Positions 47,795-59,829 of a stretch of DNA of 64,000 nucleotides are shown here, one piece after another (the first letter of the stretch is position 1; each line of letters begins with the position of its first letter). Below the pieces are notes generated by a model. That model saw only the letters and a program-made list of their open reading frames with translations, searched no databases and had not been told where the DNA came from. The stretch is from Gremmenia infestans (taxonomy: Eukaryota > Ascomycota > Leotiomycetes > Helotiales > Hamatocanthoscyphaceae), in the NCBI GenBank assembly GCA_032629725.1, contig JAFEVB010000012.1, positions 744,001 to 808,000 of the forward strand, in the 5' to 3' direction. Position numbers and translations under genes: made by a program.

Positions 47795-48323
47795 ATGGGT
47801 TCCTTCCTCAGCAAAGCCAAATCCTCCCTCAAGTCACCACCACCAGAAAAATCCACAATGGCTCCCCTCGCCTTCACACAATACGTTCAAGCCCAAAAGG
47901 AGTTCAAGCCCCCACTCATCGCCAACGAGAATGCTTTCCTCGGCGACGTCGCAACCTCTACCGATGCCACAGCCCCTATATCCGCAGGCTTCTACAGACT
48001 AGAGAAGGGCACCCCGCTCGTCTACGAGTACACATACCACGAGATGAAGATCATTGTCGATGGAGAATACGATATCAGTGATGAGACCGGACAAAAGGTG
48101 CACGCTGTACCAGGAGATGTGTTCTACTGTAAGTACCTACATAGCATGGCAGGTTAGCTAGGATAGGTGCTAATTTGGATGCAGTCCCCAAGGGAAGCAA
48201 GATTACTTTCACCACAGAGACGTTTGGCTTGGGATTCTTTGTTGGTCAACGAAAGGTATGTTGATAACATTCTTGCATTCGAGATCCAAAGTGCTAATAA
48301 AAGAATAGGAGGGAGCGGCCTAA
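47795..48323 (+). CDS. EutQ-like cupin protein (ethanolamine utilisation family)
   Basis: Exons 47795-48128, 48185-48255 and 48309-48323 give 139 aa, ending GQRKEGAA. The last exon has only five codons including the stop. The protein has the fungal EutQ-like pattern: AFLGDVATS, then SAGFYRLEKGTPLVYEYTY, HEMKIIVDGEYDISDETGQ, VPGDVFYFPKGSKITF and FGLGFFVGQRK, a single RmlC-type cupin barrel. Many cupins bind a metal through His and Glu residues, and H-E in TYHEMKII may contribute here. Known relatives in bacteria act with the ethanolamine microcompartment; the fungal role is not established. The Met at 47795 adds a 21-residue basic leader (MGSFLSKAKSS); the internal Met at 47858 (MAPLAFTQY) is equally possible as the start. 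Confidence 0.85.
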
Positions 48324-49026
48324 ATGTTTCGGGTCATCGTTCCGGGTAGATGTTAAGTTGGGTGTATAGTAGTTAGCTCCCACAATAACAATCTTTATCA
48401 AGTACTCTTTTGTATTCGATGTGTCATTTTCTCAAGATCCATATCTGAAAAGTGTTTCCTTCTTTGCTTGCTTTTTTCGGCGCTGATTTGCCCGCAATTC
48501 ATTTATCCGCTACCCCTCCGTTTCAACAGATGTCATCAACCTAGCTACATCTGTGGTCCCAATTTTTACTTTGGAAAATGATCCCCGTCAAGTGACCCTT
48601 ATAATAAGATGAAAGGTACAGTTGTCTCTGCATCAATACATACAAAACAGCCGATTGTGAGTTACCGCCAAGCCTGATTAAAGGCTGACCTAACTCTACA
48701 TCAGACTATGTTCCGTACAGTACCATAGGTCAGGCCCGTGGGACCGCCATTTCCGAAATTGCGGGGTAAGGTAAAGTGCAAAGATAGAATGGTTGTACAG
48801 TACAATTCTCCCTGCAAGGGGTAACCATAACTTGTGTTTCATCCGACCCCACTGGTTGAAACTGATCCAGGGAAGTGGTCAACGACATCCGGCTTGGCCT
48901 GGGGGAAATGATGAGCGAGTGAGTACGGTATTTAAAAAGACAGAAATTCCCTTGGAATGATGCCATCTGCATCCGTCCAGAAGAATCTGAAGCTCTTTTA
49001 AACACCTCACATCGACTTAAGGCGCC
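48324..49026. other. promoter region of the endoglucanase-like gene
   Basis: A TATTTAAAAA box at about 48929-48938 lies some 90 bases before the start codon at 49027. Nothing else recognised. Confidence 0.55.
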
Positions 49027-49690
49027 ATGAAAACCTCTACTCTCCTTTTCACTCTCGCCACTGGCATCTCATCCACTCTCGCGCAAAGTGGCCAAGCTAC
49101 CACAACAGTAACGTCCTACCAACATCCGAACTCGCACAAGGCACCAAATAACTAACGATGGCAAATTAGCACTATTATGACGGTCTGAAAGGAGCATGTG
49201 GCTGCGGTTCTGCAACAGGAAACTCCATGTTCTCCTGGCAAGTAAGCAGTCCTCATCACCTCCTCCCTCCCTCTCCTACCATCGATCAATCCCTAACACC
49301 TCTCCCTCTCTCCAGAGCAGTATCGGCACCGGCATCTACACAGCCGCCGTCTCCCAAGCCCTATACGACAGCGGCGGGCTGTCTTGGTGCGGCGCCGGCT
49401 GCGGCAAATGCTACCAACTGACATCCACCGGCGCCGCGCCGTGCTCGAGCTGCGGCTCGGGCGGTGCCAGCGGACAGAGCATCATTGTGATGGCGACGAA
49501 TCTCTGTCCGAACAGTGGGAACGCGCAGTGGTGCGCTGCCGTGGGCGGCACGAACCAGTATGGGTTCGAGTACCATTTTGATGTTATGGCGCAGAGTGAG
49601 GTTCTAGGCGATAATCCGGTCGTGGATTTCGAGGAGGTGACTTGTCCTAGTGCCGCGTTGACGGATTTTGCGCAGTGTCAGTGTGCTTGA
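49027..49690 (+). CDS. secreted endoglucanase V-like / expansin-like DPBB protein
   Basis: Exons 49027-49107, 49170-49241 and 49316-49690 give 175 aa, all junctions in phase 0. Residues 1-19 form a signal peptide (MKTSTLLFTLATGISSTLA). The mature part shows HYYDGLKGACGCG, GIYTAAVSQALYDSGG, WCGAGCGKCYQLTS, the Cys-rich CSSCGSGGASGQSIIVMATN and YHFDVMAQSEVLGDNPVVDF. This is the double-psi beta-barrel fold of small GH45-related endoglucanase V-like proteins, which also resemble expansins. The Asp in HFDVMA is the usual conserved acid of the fold. Many Cys residues suggest several disulfides. Likely extracellular, acting on cellulose or loosening plant or fungal wall glucans; the catalytic strength of this subgroup is uncertain. 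Confidence 0.9.
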
Positions 49691-50296
49691 ATTGGATTTC
49701 CCCCGGCTGACCTTGTGGATTATCAAGGGGGTGGGTACAGTACCGGGGAGAGGTGAAAATAGTTCAGTCGGTCGGTTTGGAGGAACTTGGGACAGTACAT
49801 CTTTTGTAGCTTTCAACAATCAAGATTCAAACCAGCTTCTGGCTTAACCTTTGAATTGAACAATTAGATTGTTTTTTCTTTCTTTTGAAATCGGAGGAGG
49901 GTTTAGGTTAATTTACAAATGATCTCCATTAAACCTGCACCAAGATCACCGAGCGTCCAACAGACGTCTCAACAGAACTTTCCTACTTGAAAACAAACAC
50001 CATTGCCATCATAGAATTTGGCCACATTACGCACGAGGGACTTCTGCGCCAATCGAGTGTTAAGGACATGGATTCCACTAACAAGTGAAAATGAATGAAC
50101 CATCTTAAAACATGCTGGACTGATCTGGCATTGTAAAAGATAAAACAGCGAGCTACACCATCCATTGAGAAGTCTGACACTGTAATGATAAAATCACCCA
50201 ATGCGATCCCAATTTGAAAGAAATTCACCAAAGTCGAATGTCAAATCAAAGGATCTTCGCAACAACCTCGAACAGCAAACGGCGTTTTTGTTGATG
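49691..50296. other. convergent 3' regions, no gene seen
   Basis: Between the endoglucanase-like gene (plus) and the reductase gene (minus). Nothing recognised. Confidence 0.6.
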
Positions 50297-51503
50297 CTAG
50301 GCTATACTAGGCTCCGCAGTTTCACTTGGATTATTGATCTTCCAAGATACCAACTTTAACAATTCATAGACAGTTGTCATAACCGGCACCTGGACGCCCA
50401 GCTCCGCAGCCCTCCGGATCGGGTCGCCGAGGATAGCCTCGTACTCCATGGGCCGCGCATACTCTCTATCGAGCAACATGCTCGGCCGCCACCGTGAGGA
50501 CTCGGGACTTCTGAAGGCCATTTCCTGAACAAGTTCATCTTCTAACTCATGCCCGTCTGCTTTTGCTACGGCTTGAAGCTCATGCATGATTGGGATGACT
50601 AGCTTCTCGCGCGCGCCAGATCGCTGTACCTCGCCCACATTCATTAACATCAGCGCACAGATAGTGTTGAACGTGCCATTCCACAAGATCTTTGCATAGC
50701 GCGCTTTCGGCATGTCTGGTGCGAGAATGCAAGATGCCGCTCCGCCAGCGCTATACATCTCGATGAATGTCTGTGTCCGTTCCAAGGAGATGGAGTCAGG
50801 TACTCCGGGATGGTAGTGAGCTCCGATTTGGAGAATATCGGGACCGATGTGCTTTATTTTGTTTGGGGGCGCTGTGAAGGACCCTATCATGGAGACTGCT
50901 GACATGATCACGTTGGTTGGGAACGCTGATATGAAGGGTAGGTGGATATTAAGTCCATTTTGGATGAGGACGATCGAGGTTAGCGAGGGCGTGACGAGTG
51001 GTGCTATTATCTCCGCGATGGATTGTTGCTCGGGGAGCTGCTTAGTACATATGACGATGAAGTCGTAGCGTTCTTTTGCAGGCTCCATGGGCGTTGAAGC
51101 TCCTGTAGGAAGAGGGCCCCCGAAAGTCGTCGATTGCGAGGGCCCAAAGGTCGCATCATTGATGCTTGGTACGACTATAGAACGTCAGTTCTTGAGCTTT
51201 TACATGTAAATACTTGCACTACACTAATATGCGATGGTATACAATTCACGAGATTGAAAGAACGGAAAGGCTTGAAACTCACTCACCCCGACTCGGTCTC
51301 CAACCTTCTCTCGGTCCATGATCCACACTCTCAATATCCCAACCTTTCTCGTTCACAATTTCATAGCTAGACCTCAGCACAGCGGTTACATTTGCTCTAC
51401 CAGAGTTCTCAAGCACCAATGCAGCAATAGTCCCTACGCCTCCACTTCCAATAAGACAGATGTTGAATTCCTTGTTGGAACCCTCACGGGATAGTTTTGC
51501 CAT
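50297..51503 (-). CDS. 2-dehydropantoate 2-reductase-like enzyme (ApbA/PanE family)
   Basis: Exons 51503-51287 and 51174-50297 give 364 aa. The intron (GTGAGT..TATAG) joins ..RPSR to VVPSINDATFGP. The N-terminal Rossmann fold has GSGGVG at residues 19-24, the NADP-binding loop. IQNGLNIH and ERYDFIVICTKQ are standard family segments. YAKILWNGTFNTICALM carries the Lys of the KxxxN pattern expected in the active site. Known reaction: NADPH reduction of ketopantoate to pantoate in pantothenate (CoA) synthesis. Fungi often have several paralogues, some used on other 2-keto acids or in secondary metabolism, so the substrate here is open. The C-terminus is slightly longer than in bacterial enzymes. 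Confidence 0.9.
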
Positions 51504-52092
51504 CAGAAATTTTCCAGATAGAAATCAAATCTGGATCACGATGAATTCTTCTTTCGTCTGAACACTGGTGAAGGGTACCGCGCGAAGCAGTGTCAGTGTC
51601 AGATCAGAGTGGGGGTTGTAAATCGGAAAAGTGGGTTTTGGTAAACAAAGATGTGAAGTAGCCTCAATAATAATGGTATATTATTGAACATGTATTTCGA
51701 AATACCTGCTGTAGATATGTTGAACTAAATACCGGTACTGTACTATACTTTTCAAAGGAGAAATCCGCAGTCTGGGGCGAAAGCTGGAGAGACCGCAGAG
51801 AGAGAACTGGGCTATACCTAGGTAGGCTAGCTTATGCTATCTTAGCGGGTACGGCACGGCACGCACGGTCTCTACTAAACGAACGATATTTATATCTCCA
51901 ACCTAACCCCATTCTTACCTGCCGGGCATCAAATTGACTCCTATCGTGTCAATGTGCGATAGGGCCTCTCTCCAACCTTGCCTTATCTGATCCGAAAAGA
52001 AAAATGCGGACTGTTAACGAGACCCTTGGACGAAAGCCACCCTCTTCCCGCTTCACCCCCACACGTCAATGGTTCACGTAGGACCCCATGGT
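51504..52092. other. intergenic, no gene seen
   Basis: Upstream region of the reductase gene and 3' flank of the P450 gene. A GCACGGCACGCACGG-type GC-rich patch lies at about 51855. Nothing else recognised. Confidence 0.55.
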
Positions 52093-54256
52093 TTAATTCT
52101 GCTCGAGCAACGCAACCACATTAGCAGACCGAGGCTCAACGCTACACGCAAAAGGCTCCGGGTGACTTCCATGCAGTTTGTCAGTGAGTTCAAATAATCT
52201 CATCAAGTCTTGAATCACCTCGTAAGACCAGTACTCCATTTCGGGTCTGGCGCTATCTCGTTCCCTTCAGGATCTTTCGCTTTGGAGAACTTAAGGGTAG
52301 CAAGCATAGTTGCAATGCCCATCCAAACACTTGCTGAGCCTAGGTGCATTCCAGGGCAGACTCTAAGCATGTGTCAATTGCGGGGGTTTTTTCTCTTTTC
52401 CTTTTCTTCTCTGCCAAGTTTATATAATACACTTACCTGCGTCCAAAGCCAAAGTGGCCAATGGGATACGGCTCGCCGAGTCCTCCTTTCTCTTCAGCAA
52501 TATAGCGGTCCGGTTTGAAGGCCGTTGGGTCACTGTAGAATCTCTCGTCCCGGTTCATAGCGTAAGCGTTGGCGATGACTAAGGAGCTATTTGTTGTTAG
52601 GCAATATTGGGCAAGGAGTCTCTTTTCTTACCCAGCTGGTATAGAGTATCCCTTATATGTATCATCGGCCGCTGACTTGTGCGGGACCCCTGGGATACAT
52701 GTCAGAAGAGAGCAACGGATACAAGCGCGACTGCCTCTCACCAAGTGGCACAACTGGCCCCCATCTACTCCATTATCAGTTTCGTAGCTAAGTGGCGGAG
52801 ATATGAAATTACCTGAAAGTCTCTTGGACAATATACTCTACATAGGGAAGTTTGTCTCTATCAGCAAAAGTGGGTATGAAGTCATGCCCAAGTACTGATG
52901 ATAGTTCTTCTTTGCCCTTTTCCTGTATCTCTGGATTGAGAATCATGTTCAATACAAACACGGTGAGAGTTGACCAAGTCTGTAGGCTATTCAGTGATGC
53001 CGAAAGCTTAGAATAGTAGATCATCTACTAACGGTGTCTTGCCCCGCCACATACATTGATCCTGCTGCTCCTTTTATGTCGGCATCTGTAATCAGTTCCG
53101 ACTCCGTTGGCAATTCCGATATTCGCTCCTTTGCGGGTCGTTGCTCCAGTAGCTTCTTAGTGAACGATGGTTTTGCCATTCCAGTTTCCTGTATAGTGTC
53201 TTAGTTAGGATGTATGGAAGGCTAACAGGAAAACCACACCATTTCCTGTTGAACAAACTGAAACGGCACTTCAATCAATTTGGTCACCCAGGAATTGTAT
53301 TCTCGTGCGAATTTCAATGACGGTATAAGTTTGAACCAGGAAGGCAAGTGCCTAACTAGAACTTGGATTAGAACTACTCCATGGTCATGTCATAATTGAT
53401 CATACTGAATGGGAAAACATCTAATGCCGTCGACCCTGGAGCTCCTCCTTTGCTAAGCGCATCGGATGTTTTGTCCGCTATCTCGACGTAAGGATCATCT
53501 TTATCTCGAACATTGATTCCGTAACCAATGCGCAGGATGAGTGTCGTAGCAAGTCTTGATTCAAGAAGTCAGCAGACCAACGACAACCTGCTGTATATGT
53601 GGGGACTGGTTGGAATCTTACGTCTGCATATGTTCTCTCCAGTCCTCTGGTGTGCTGATGATTCTTTTTATAAGCTTACGTGCTTCCTCTTGCTGCACTG
53701 CTCGATAAGGGATGCAGTTTTCAGGAGTGAGAGCTTTTTGAAGCATCTTTCGATGCTTTTTTAGCTGGACGCCGCCCTGGATGACCGCCATCGTATATCT
53801 CGGATCCCAACCCTGTCTAAAACAGATTAGTACTGCACTACGCTATATTGCATCAGAGTATTTATATACTCCACAAGGCTGTAGAGCATTGGCCGGCCAC
53901 TGTAATTGGCAGATCTTCTTTCCATTATCGCAACCGCGGCCTCAGAGCTGTTGAGAATGATGACCGACTGTCCCAAGAAATTGAGATGTAGGATATCCGT
54001 GTCTACGAAGCAACGCAAGTAATCAGTGCGCGTCTTCCGTAGTCTCTATTATGGGTGGCAGCAAACTGTATTGTTTTCCCCATTTCATGTACGTGAGTTC
54101 CGGCCTGCTCGTGGGCACGAAGCGGACATGACCAATGATGGGATCGGCCCGGGGTCCTGGTGGTACCAAAGCCCTCTTGTGCGGTCGAGACCGGACCTTC
54201 AACCAGATGAGGGTCAAAAAAGCTAATGGGAGGATGATAGGGAGCAACGACGGCAT
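52093..54256 (-). CDS. cytochrome P450 monooxygenase, 12 exons, intact
   Basis: Exons (minus strand) are 54256-54067, 54002-53870, 53816-53622, 53554-53406, 53355-53240, 53188-53033, 52979-52813, 52764-52742, 52689-52632, 52586-52437, 52362-52219 and 52165-52093. They give 517 aa with every junction in phase; one exon has only 23 bases. The N-terminal anchor (LLPIILPLAFLTLIWLKV) precedes a proline hinge (LVPPGPRADPIIGH). The I-helix has AGQDTTWS, the K-helix QETFRW (ExxR), and the heme loop FGFGRRVCPG with Cys448. The C-terminus HPEPFACSVEPRS is typical of the group that includes O-methylsterigmatocystin oxidoreductase-like P450s. ER-membrane enzyme; the substrate is not readable. It lies between the reductase and the amidase on the same strand. 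Confidence 0.92.
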
Positions 54257-55058
54257 TTTGTGAAGGAAGTTTGCTGGTTCAGCAGCCTCGAATTTGGATG
54301 GTTTAGAAGGTAGAGCTCTTATAAGCTGTGAGACCGATGATCTTGTCTCATCCTGGCTCTAGTACTATAATGTTTTCGTTTTCTCGATTGGCCTTTAGGA
54401 GGTGTCGGAGCGACGTTATTTACCCAATGTGACTCCATATGTGTCAGACGAGTGCATGTCGTCTCACTTGCATGGCATTGGATTGGTTAGCTCAGGTATC
54501 ACAAGTTGAGTGACGTCGTCACAATTCTGGTGATGCTATAGAACTCGTAAATTGCATTCTGTAATGAATTAGCTGGGCTGCTTTTCATGGCAGGTGCTTT
54601 GCTTCTTGCAGGAATGCTTTGAATGACTACCGCCTCTAGCCGTCGCAGCTAAAATTTTGGCAACGGATATTATGACGGAGTAATAAAGTTGTTTGATATG
54701 ATGAATGAATAATTTACTTGGGTGCGCAAGAAGAGTAGGGAGAGCTTGCAATTAAAATGAAGTCTAGCATGCATAGCGTTTGGGGACAACATAACATTTC
54801 AGCCAACGACGAGAATTGTGAAATACCATGGGAACATGATCACCAGTAGCATTATTTCTCTTAGCTATACTCTAGTTCAGATATCTCACGCTTACTGCTC
54901 CGAACTCTAGGGTGCTTAGAAGCGTCGGCAGAATAAGATAGAGCTGGATGTCACGTGGAAGAAGTGATCCGGGTTGGAAAGCTCAAATACAACTCGCTCA
55001 CAATCAGTGATATCGGGTATATTATTTCAAGGTATAACTTAGTATAACTAACTTATTA
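54257..55058. other. intergenic, no gene seen
   Basis: Promoter of the P450 gene and 3' flank of the amidase gene. No recognisable element. Confidence 0.55.
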
Positions 55059-56922
55059 CTAGAGCACTGATGCATTCAACACCATATCAATAGTTTCCAC
55101 ATCTTTCAGCAATTGCTCGTCTCCATACTTACATCCTACAATCTGTAGTGCAACTGGTGCACCGGCCATGAGTTGCGGATCATCTAGTTATAGTAAGCAC
55201 AACCTAATCAAGACTTAGGGTAATAGCATACACCTTGCTTCATTTTTCGCATCCGCTGAACTCAGCGGGGCAAAAGATGAGTCTCTGGGATCAAGTTTCG
55301 GGTCTGCTTTTGTGAATGGAATGATTGCTGCAGGGTACTAGAATACTGTCAGGTGTGGAGGGAGACAGGCAAAATAGCATTAGCACATACATCCATAGCA
55401 TTCCATGTGACTGTATATAAGTCATGATTCCATCCTCCAGGAAGAACGGCAGCGTAGGGCCCAGCCGGGCATATAACAACATCAACTTTTGCCTCCTGCC
55501 ACCGATCCAGCATGGCCTTACAGAACGCAAGTCTTTTTGTATTCCAAGCCCAAGTCTCTTCTTGCGTCTTCCCTGGAATGTCCCAAAACCCAAAATTATG
55601 CACCGATGGAACTACAGGTTCTCCACCCTTGCTAAGCTCACCTTTTTGGTAAGATAACGAATCCAGAGTCAAGAGTTGTTGGGTTACAATTCGAATTTCC
55701 GCGAAATTGGGCGGAGTGAAATCCTTGACTTCGAACCCGGCACCTTGAAGCTTCGCAGCAGCTTCTTTTATCGCTCTCTGCACAGGTGGATGAGGCGTCA
55801 GGCCGCTTTGAGAAATTACTCCGATAATCGGTTTTCTTGTAGAAGTTCCCTGCTCGCATATATTTGGGATCACTGCTGGATCTACTAGCCACGGTTTAGC
55901 ATCTCGAACAACTCGAACCAAGAGAGCGAGGTCACGAGCTGAATTTGCTATCGGACCTAGAGTTGCTGGTATTCCAGAATTGACTCCGGTGTAGCCTGAT
56001 GCTGCATAACCGATGAACGGCAAGACGCCGGATGTCGGCTTGAATCCATATACTCCATTTGCTGCTGCTGGTATTCTTGCACCAGGAATGTTAGAAATTT
56101 CATAGGACCGTAGTCTAAGGTCTTCTATACTTGTACATACCGAATAGATCCAGCAACATCTGTTCCAATACCGATGGCAGAGCCTCTAAAGGCCATATTC
56201 GACCCCTCCCCACCACTGCTTCCACCAGAAGTTAAATGGCTCACCACCGAATTTTTGGTTCGGCCAAAGACATTGTTATCAGTTTCACAAACCAACATTG
56301 TCTGTGGGACATTGGTTTTTGAAATCACAACCGCACCAGCTGCTTTGACCAGTTCAATGATATACGTAGTTGTAGTAGAAGGGTTGAAAGCACGCGAAAT
56401 ATAACCATTACAGGCATCATAACCAGATACATGGAAGCATTCCTTTAACTATTAATTTCCAAGATATAATTGTAATATTGCCAGCGGACGTTGCCGGTTG
56501 CTCACCTTAAATGTCATTGGCAAGCCGTGAAGAGGGCCAACGGTCTTTCCAGTCTCCCTGAAATATGCGTCCAGTTTTTTGGCATCTTCGATAGCATCCT
56601 GGAACATTATCTCGGTGAGTGTATTGCATAGCTGATGGCCAATCGCAGCGCGCTTGCAAAATGCCGTCGCAACTTCCTCTGCACTGTACGTCCCTTCGGC
56701 GATGGCTACTGCCAAGGATGTGGCATCATACTCCTCTCCGGTGATCTCTAGCTCACGTGTCGACAGTATCCCAGAGCTGGCTGCCACTGGTCGAAGATCA
56801 ACTGTTCCATCCGGAGGGAAATCTTCCGAGCGAATCTTCCATGCTTCAGCAATTCGGGAGGCTTGTTCTGCTTTCTTCGCATCCCTGATTTCTTGCCACG
56901 GTTTGACTGGCATCTTTTTCAT
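55059..56922 (-). CDS. amidase of the amidase-signature family (acetamidase-like)
   Basis: Exons 56922-56506, 56442-56141, 56075-55391, 55337-55232 and 55183-55059 give 544 aa. The junction between the last two exons uses the donor GTATGC so that NEAR joins YDPQLMAG in frame. The Ser-Ser-Lys catalytic triad is complete: Lys139 in GPLHGLPMTFK, Ser214 in TSGGSSGGEGS and Ser238 in GIGTDVAGSIRIPA (24 residues apart, as in fatty acid amide hydrolase). GLPMTFK replaces the commoner GxPxSxKD. The C-terminus APVALQIVGCKYGDE is standard. No signal peptide is seen, so it is probably cytosolic. Known family role: hydrolysis of short or aryl amides to acid and ammonia for nitrogen supply, or of toxic amides. 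Alternative Met at 56913. Confidence 0.93.
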
Positions 56923-57665
56923 GTTTTGATCTCGATCTGATAACCAAGAATTGGACAGTCCAGAGGAGGTAAAGGAGTTGACTGGGGTTCACCGGCAGCA
57001 CATGTGGGGTAACGTTTGCTTGCACCCGAACTGGTCAAGTGACACAATAAGGCGGAACCAGAAAAAGAAAAAGGAAAGTGCGAGAGTTGCGCGGATCAAG
57101 AAGACTAGTAGAGTGGGATTGGGTCCTGAAATTCGCTAGGTAGGTTTTGCTCTTATATAAGTAGCGATTCACACTTTATTGGCCTGGTTGTCACGTGGCT
57201 GACCACAGAACAGAACGCTGTTTCACAGTGATGTAACTCAATAACAGTGACTGCATCTAAAGCGGGGTTGAGTATATCCACGGGATTGTCATTAGGGAAA
57301 AGATTGAAACAGTGGATGTTTTCGGGAAACTAAGCGCATAGATAAGAAGGAAATATCCCACTTTTGACAATAGCAAACCATCTCAAGTAGATTTAGGAGC
57401 AAGAAGACGATCATGGGTCTAACGTGCTCAAGCCAACATCAAAAATTCCAGAGACGTGTATCAGGGGTGGTCGGGGGGCTATAATACTTTTTAGAGCAGC
57501 CAGAATCATTACTCCACATGTTCTACTACTTCACAGAGTAAAATGGTTCAATACACAAGCAGTAAAATCTCGATTTGATTATATGACGACCGGAGTGAAA
57601 TAACAAATGTCAAAATTAAGAATTACTTTGGACACCTAAACAAACGATACCCAAACTTACATCTC
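56923..57665. other. intergenic, no gene seen
   Basis: Promoter of the amidase gene and 3' flank of the peptidase-like gene. Nothing recognised. Confidence 0.55.
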
Positions 57666-59149
57666 TCACCAAAGAGCTAAGTGTACTTTCCCTCGTCCTT
57701 TTGGACTAATCCATGACCTAGGCTCGTTCTCTGGAAACGGCAAAGGCCGGTGCTGTGAGTTTTGGTAACGACGAAGGCGCCTGCATTCGTCCATCATCTC
57801 AACCCACTCTCTAAACTCACGCAACCCTCTATTTGGATTCAGATAAACATTGTCATAACCAGGATAGAATCTGCTATTCCTCTGGCAATGCTCCTTTAAT
57901 GTCTCTTGATCTGAACATTCCGCATAGCAGGATCGCCTATTACGCACGCCAGATGAGAGTTGAGAGAGCGCAATAGGGTCTATGGGCTTCCATCCTTGCG
58001 AATGTGAATTTGAGGGCACTGAATCGAGCACTGGGTAGTCGTAGAGTGTAGTGTCCGATGTTATAGGGCTCCCAGGTTCGTAGATGCAGTGACTAGCAAC
58101 TTCCTCTACTATTCGATATCTTCTGTCAAGCATCTTATACTGATGCCCGGGAGCGAAAGTTCTTTGTTGACTATTTAGACCATAGCCGTAGGCAAGGTAA
58201 AGGGCGTGTGTCATTGCGTATACTCCACAGTCAGCACTGCCTCTTGTTTGTCTCTCACCTGCATCTGTTCTCGTTCGCCATTCACTTGGAATGAATGTCT
58301 GGTGTGGACTTTGGTAGAAGTCATCGCTTAAGCTTGTGAGCTCTTGGATGATTTGTCCAATGGCGACTTGAATCTTCCTCCCGTATATATCACCACTATC
58401 CTATGTGAACGTCAGTGAGATGTTTTCTCAAGGTGTGTTTAGAGGAGACTACTCACTATATCGGAGCTGACATAATCCATGGTTTTTGCTTCTATAAAAG
58501 TACGTTCAGATGTCAGTACTTATATACAGAAGCAGCAATCGTGTTCAGGTGAAGAATGAACAATTTTCATGAACTTACCAGGCGATACTGCGCATAGATC
58601 CATGTGAAACTCCCGATGCGAATCGGTGGTACCGAAATGATATATTATAGGTATAAATAAGTATCGCAACTTCCAGAATTGTCTTCTTGTAAGGATAACG
58701 TCCCTCCTTGACTTCTTGAATGGGGATCCATCTCTACCTGAGTTTCCAATATTCCCACAGGGTATTGAATAAAGCAAGGGATCGGTTCCGGGAGAGTGAC
58801 AATCAATTCCAGTAATTCTGCTAAGTCCCTGATTTGCATGAGTGCAAAGCCCTTCCAAATAGACATCGATGAGTTTCGTCGGAGTACCTTTATCTAGATC
58901 TAGGAACCGTAAGCATTGCCGTATATCCAACCTTGTTTTTGTTCCGATGTTAGCGTTGTCTGGGCCGAATGTTGTAATGCAAGTCGAATGGTTATTAGAT
59001 CTGCGGTGAGCAGTTGCGAACGCCTCTACATATCGATATTTCATAGCTTTCACAACATCTGGACTCGGTCTCGAGAATATCTTTATAGTTGCCGTTGCGA
59101 TTGTGACTTGTGACCTCGTGGTGCGCCGCTGGACTACAGCATCGTCCAT
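57666..59149 (-). CDS. Ulp1-like (C48) cysteine peptidase-like protein
   Basis: Exons 59149-58579, 58491-58457 (35 bases) and 58400-57666 give 446 aa. The central part matches the SUMO-protease fold: RRQFWKLRYLFIPIIYHFG, then FHMDLCAVSP holding the catalytic-type His, a DYVSSDI stretch where the triad Asp would be, and GSADCGVYAMTHALYLAYGY with the nucleophile Cys. A Gln seven residues before the Cys may serve the oxyanion hole. The usual Trp after the His is Met, and the Asp of YVDS-type motifs is replaced by Ser-Ser, so activity is uncertain. The C-terminal 150 residues are specific to this group. Known relatives cleave SUMO or ubiquitin-like proteins; large fungal families of divergent members exist, some linked to mobile DNA. 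Confidence 0.78.
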
Positions 59150-59829
59150 TACATAATACGTACTTTGTTTAGTGTTATAGATACAGGTGCAGATGCATCT
59201 TGACTAAGAATGATGAAGAAGACAAATAGGAAACATTTCTATACGAGAGTGGCTTAAAAACTAAAATTGTGTTGATTGATAAACAGATAAAGAACTGGTT
59301 GGTTTAGGCAATAGTCTAGAAGCACGAAAAGTCGTACAAAGACTCGTTTACATCGATCTATCCAAGAGCCAAATCCTACATAAAAGTACTGAATAAGAAC
59401 AAAGAACAAAATATTCAGCAACGCCATACCGGATAGTAGTTCAAATTAGTTTGCCTTGTGATATCCGTAGTGTTCACTCTATGGGGAAAATTGTCCTTGG
59501 GAAGGACTGCTGAACTTTTGAAATTTCGGTGTAGAAAAGGTGCATATATGTGAGAATATAAGTTTACTGAGATTTAGATTCGTGAGGATAGAGATGATCT
59601 AACACTATAAGAACAAATAGGAGGTCTATATTGTTCTATGTTTAAAGCCGCGCATAATTCTAAACTAACATCTATCGCTAGTAAGTTGTAATATCTAAGC
59701 AACAGAACAATAAATATGGTGCAAAATGCCACCAACAAATGCAGCACAACTCCGGTCCCAATGCTTTCTTTCCAAAATAGACAGGGGTTTAAACAAATTT
59801 CCAATACTTCTAATAGATTTGAATCTCTT
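59150..59829. other. intergenic, no gene seen
   Basis: AT-rich. Promoter of the peptidase-like gene and 3' flank of the GPI-protein gene. Confidence 0.55.

Noticed and set aside
50297..56922. A full secondary-metabolite gene cluster
   Set aside because: There is no polyketide synthase, peptide synthetase, terpene cyclase or cluster regulator in or beside these genes within the window.
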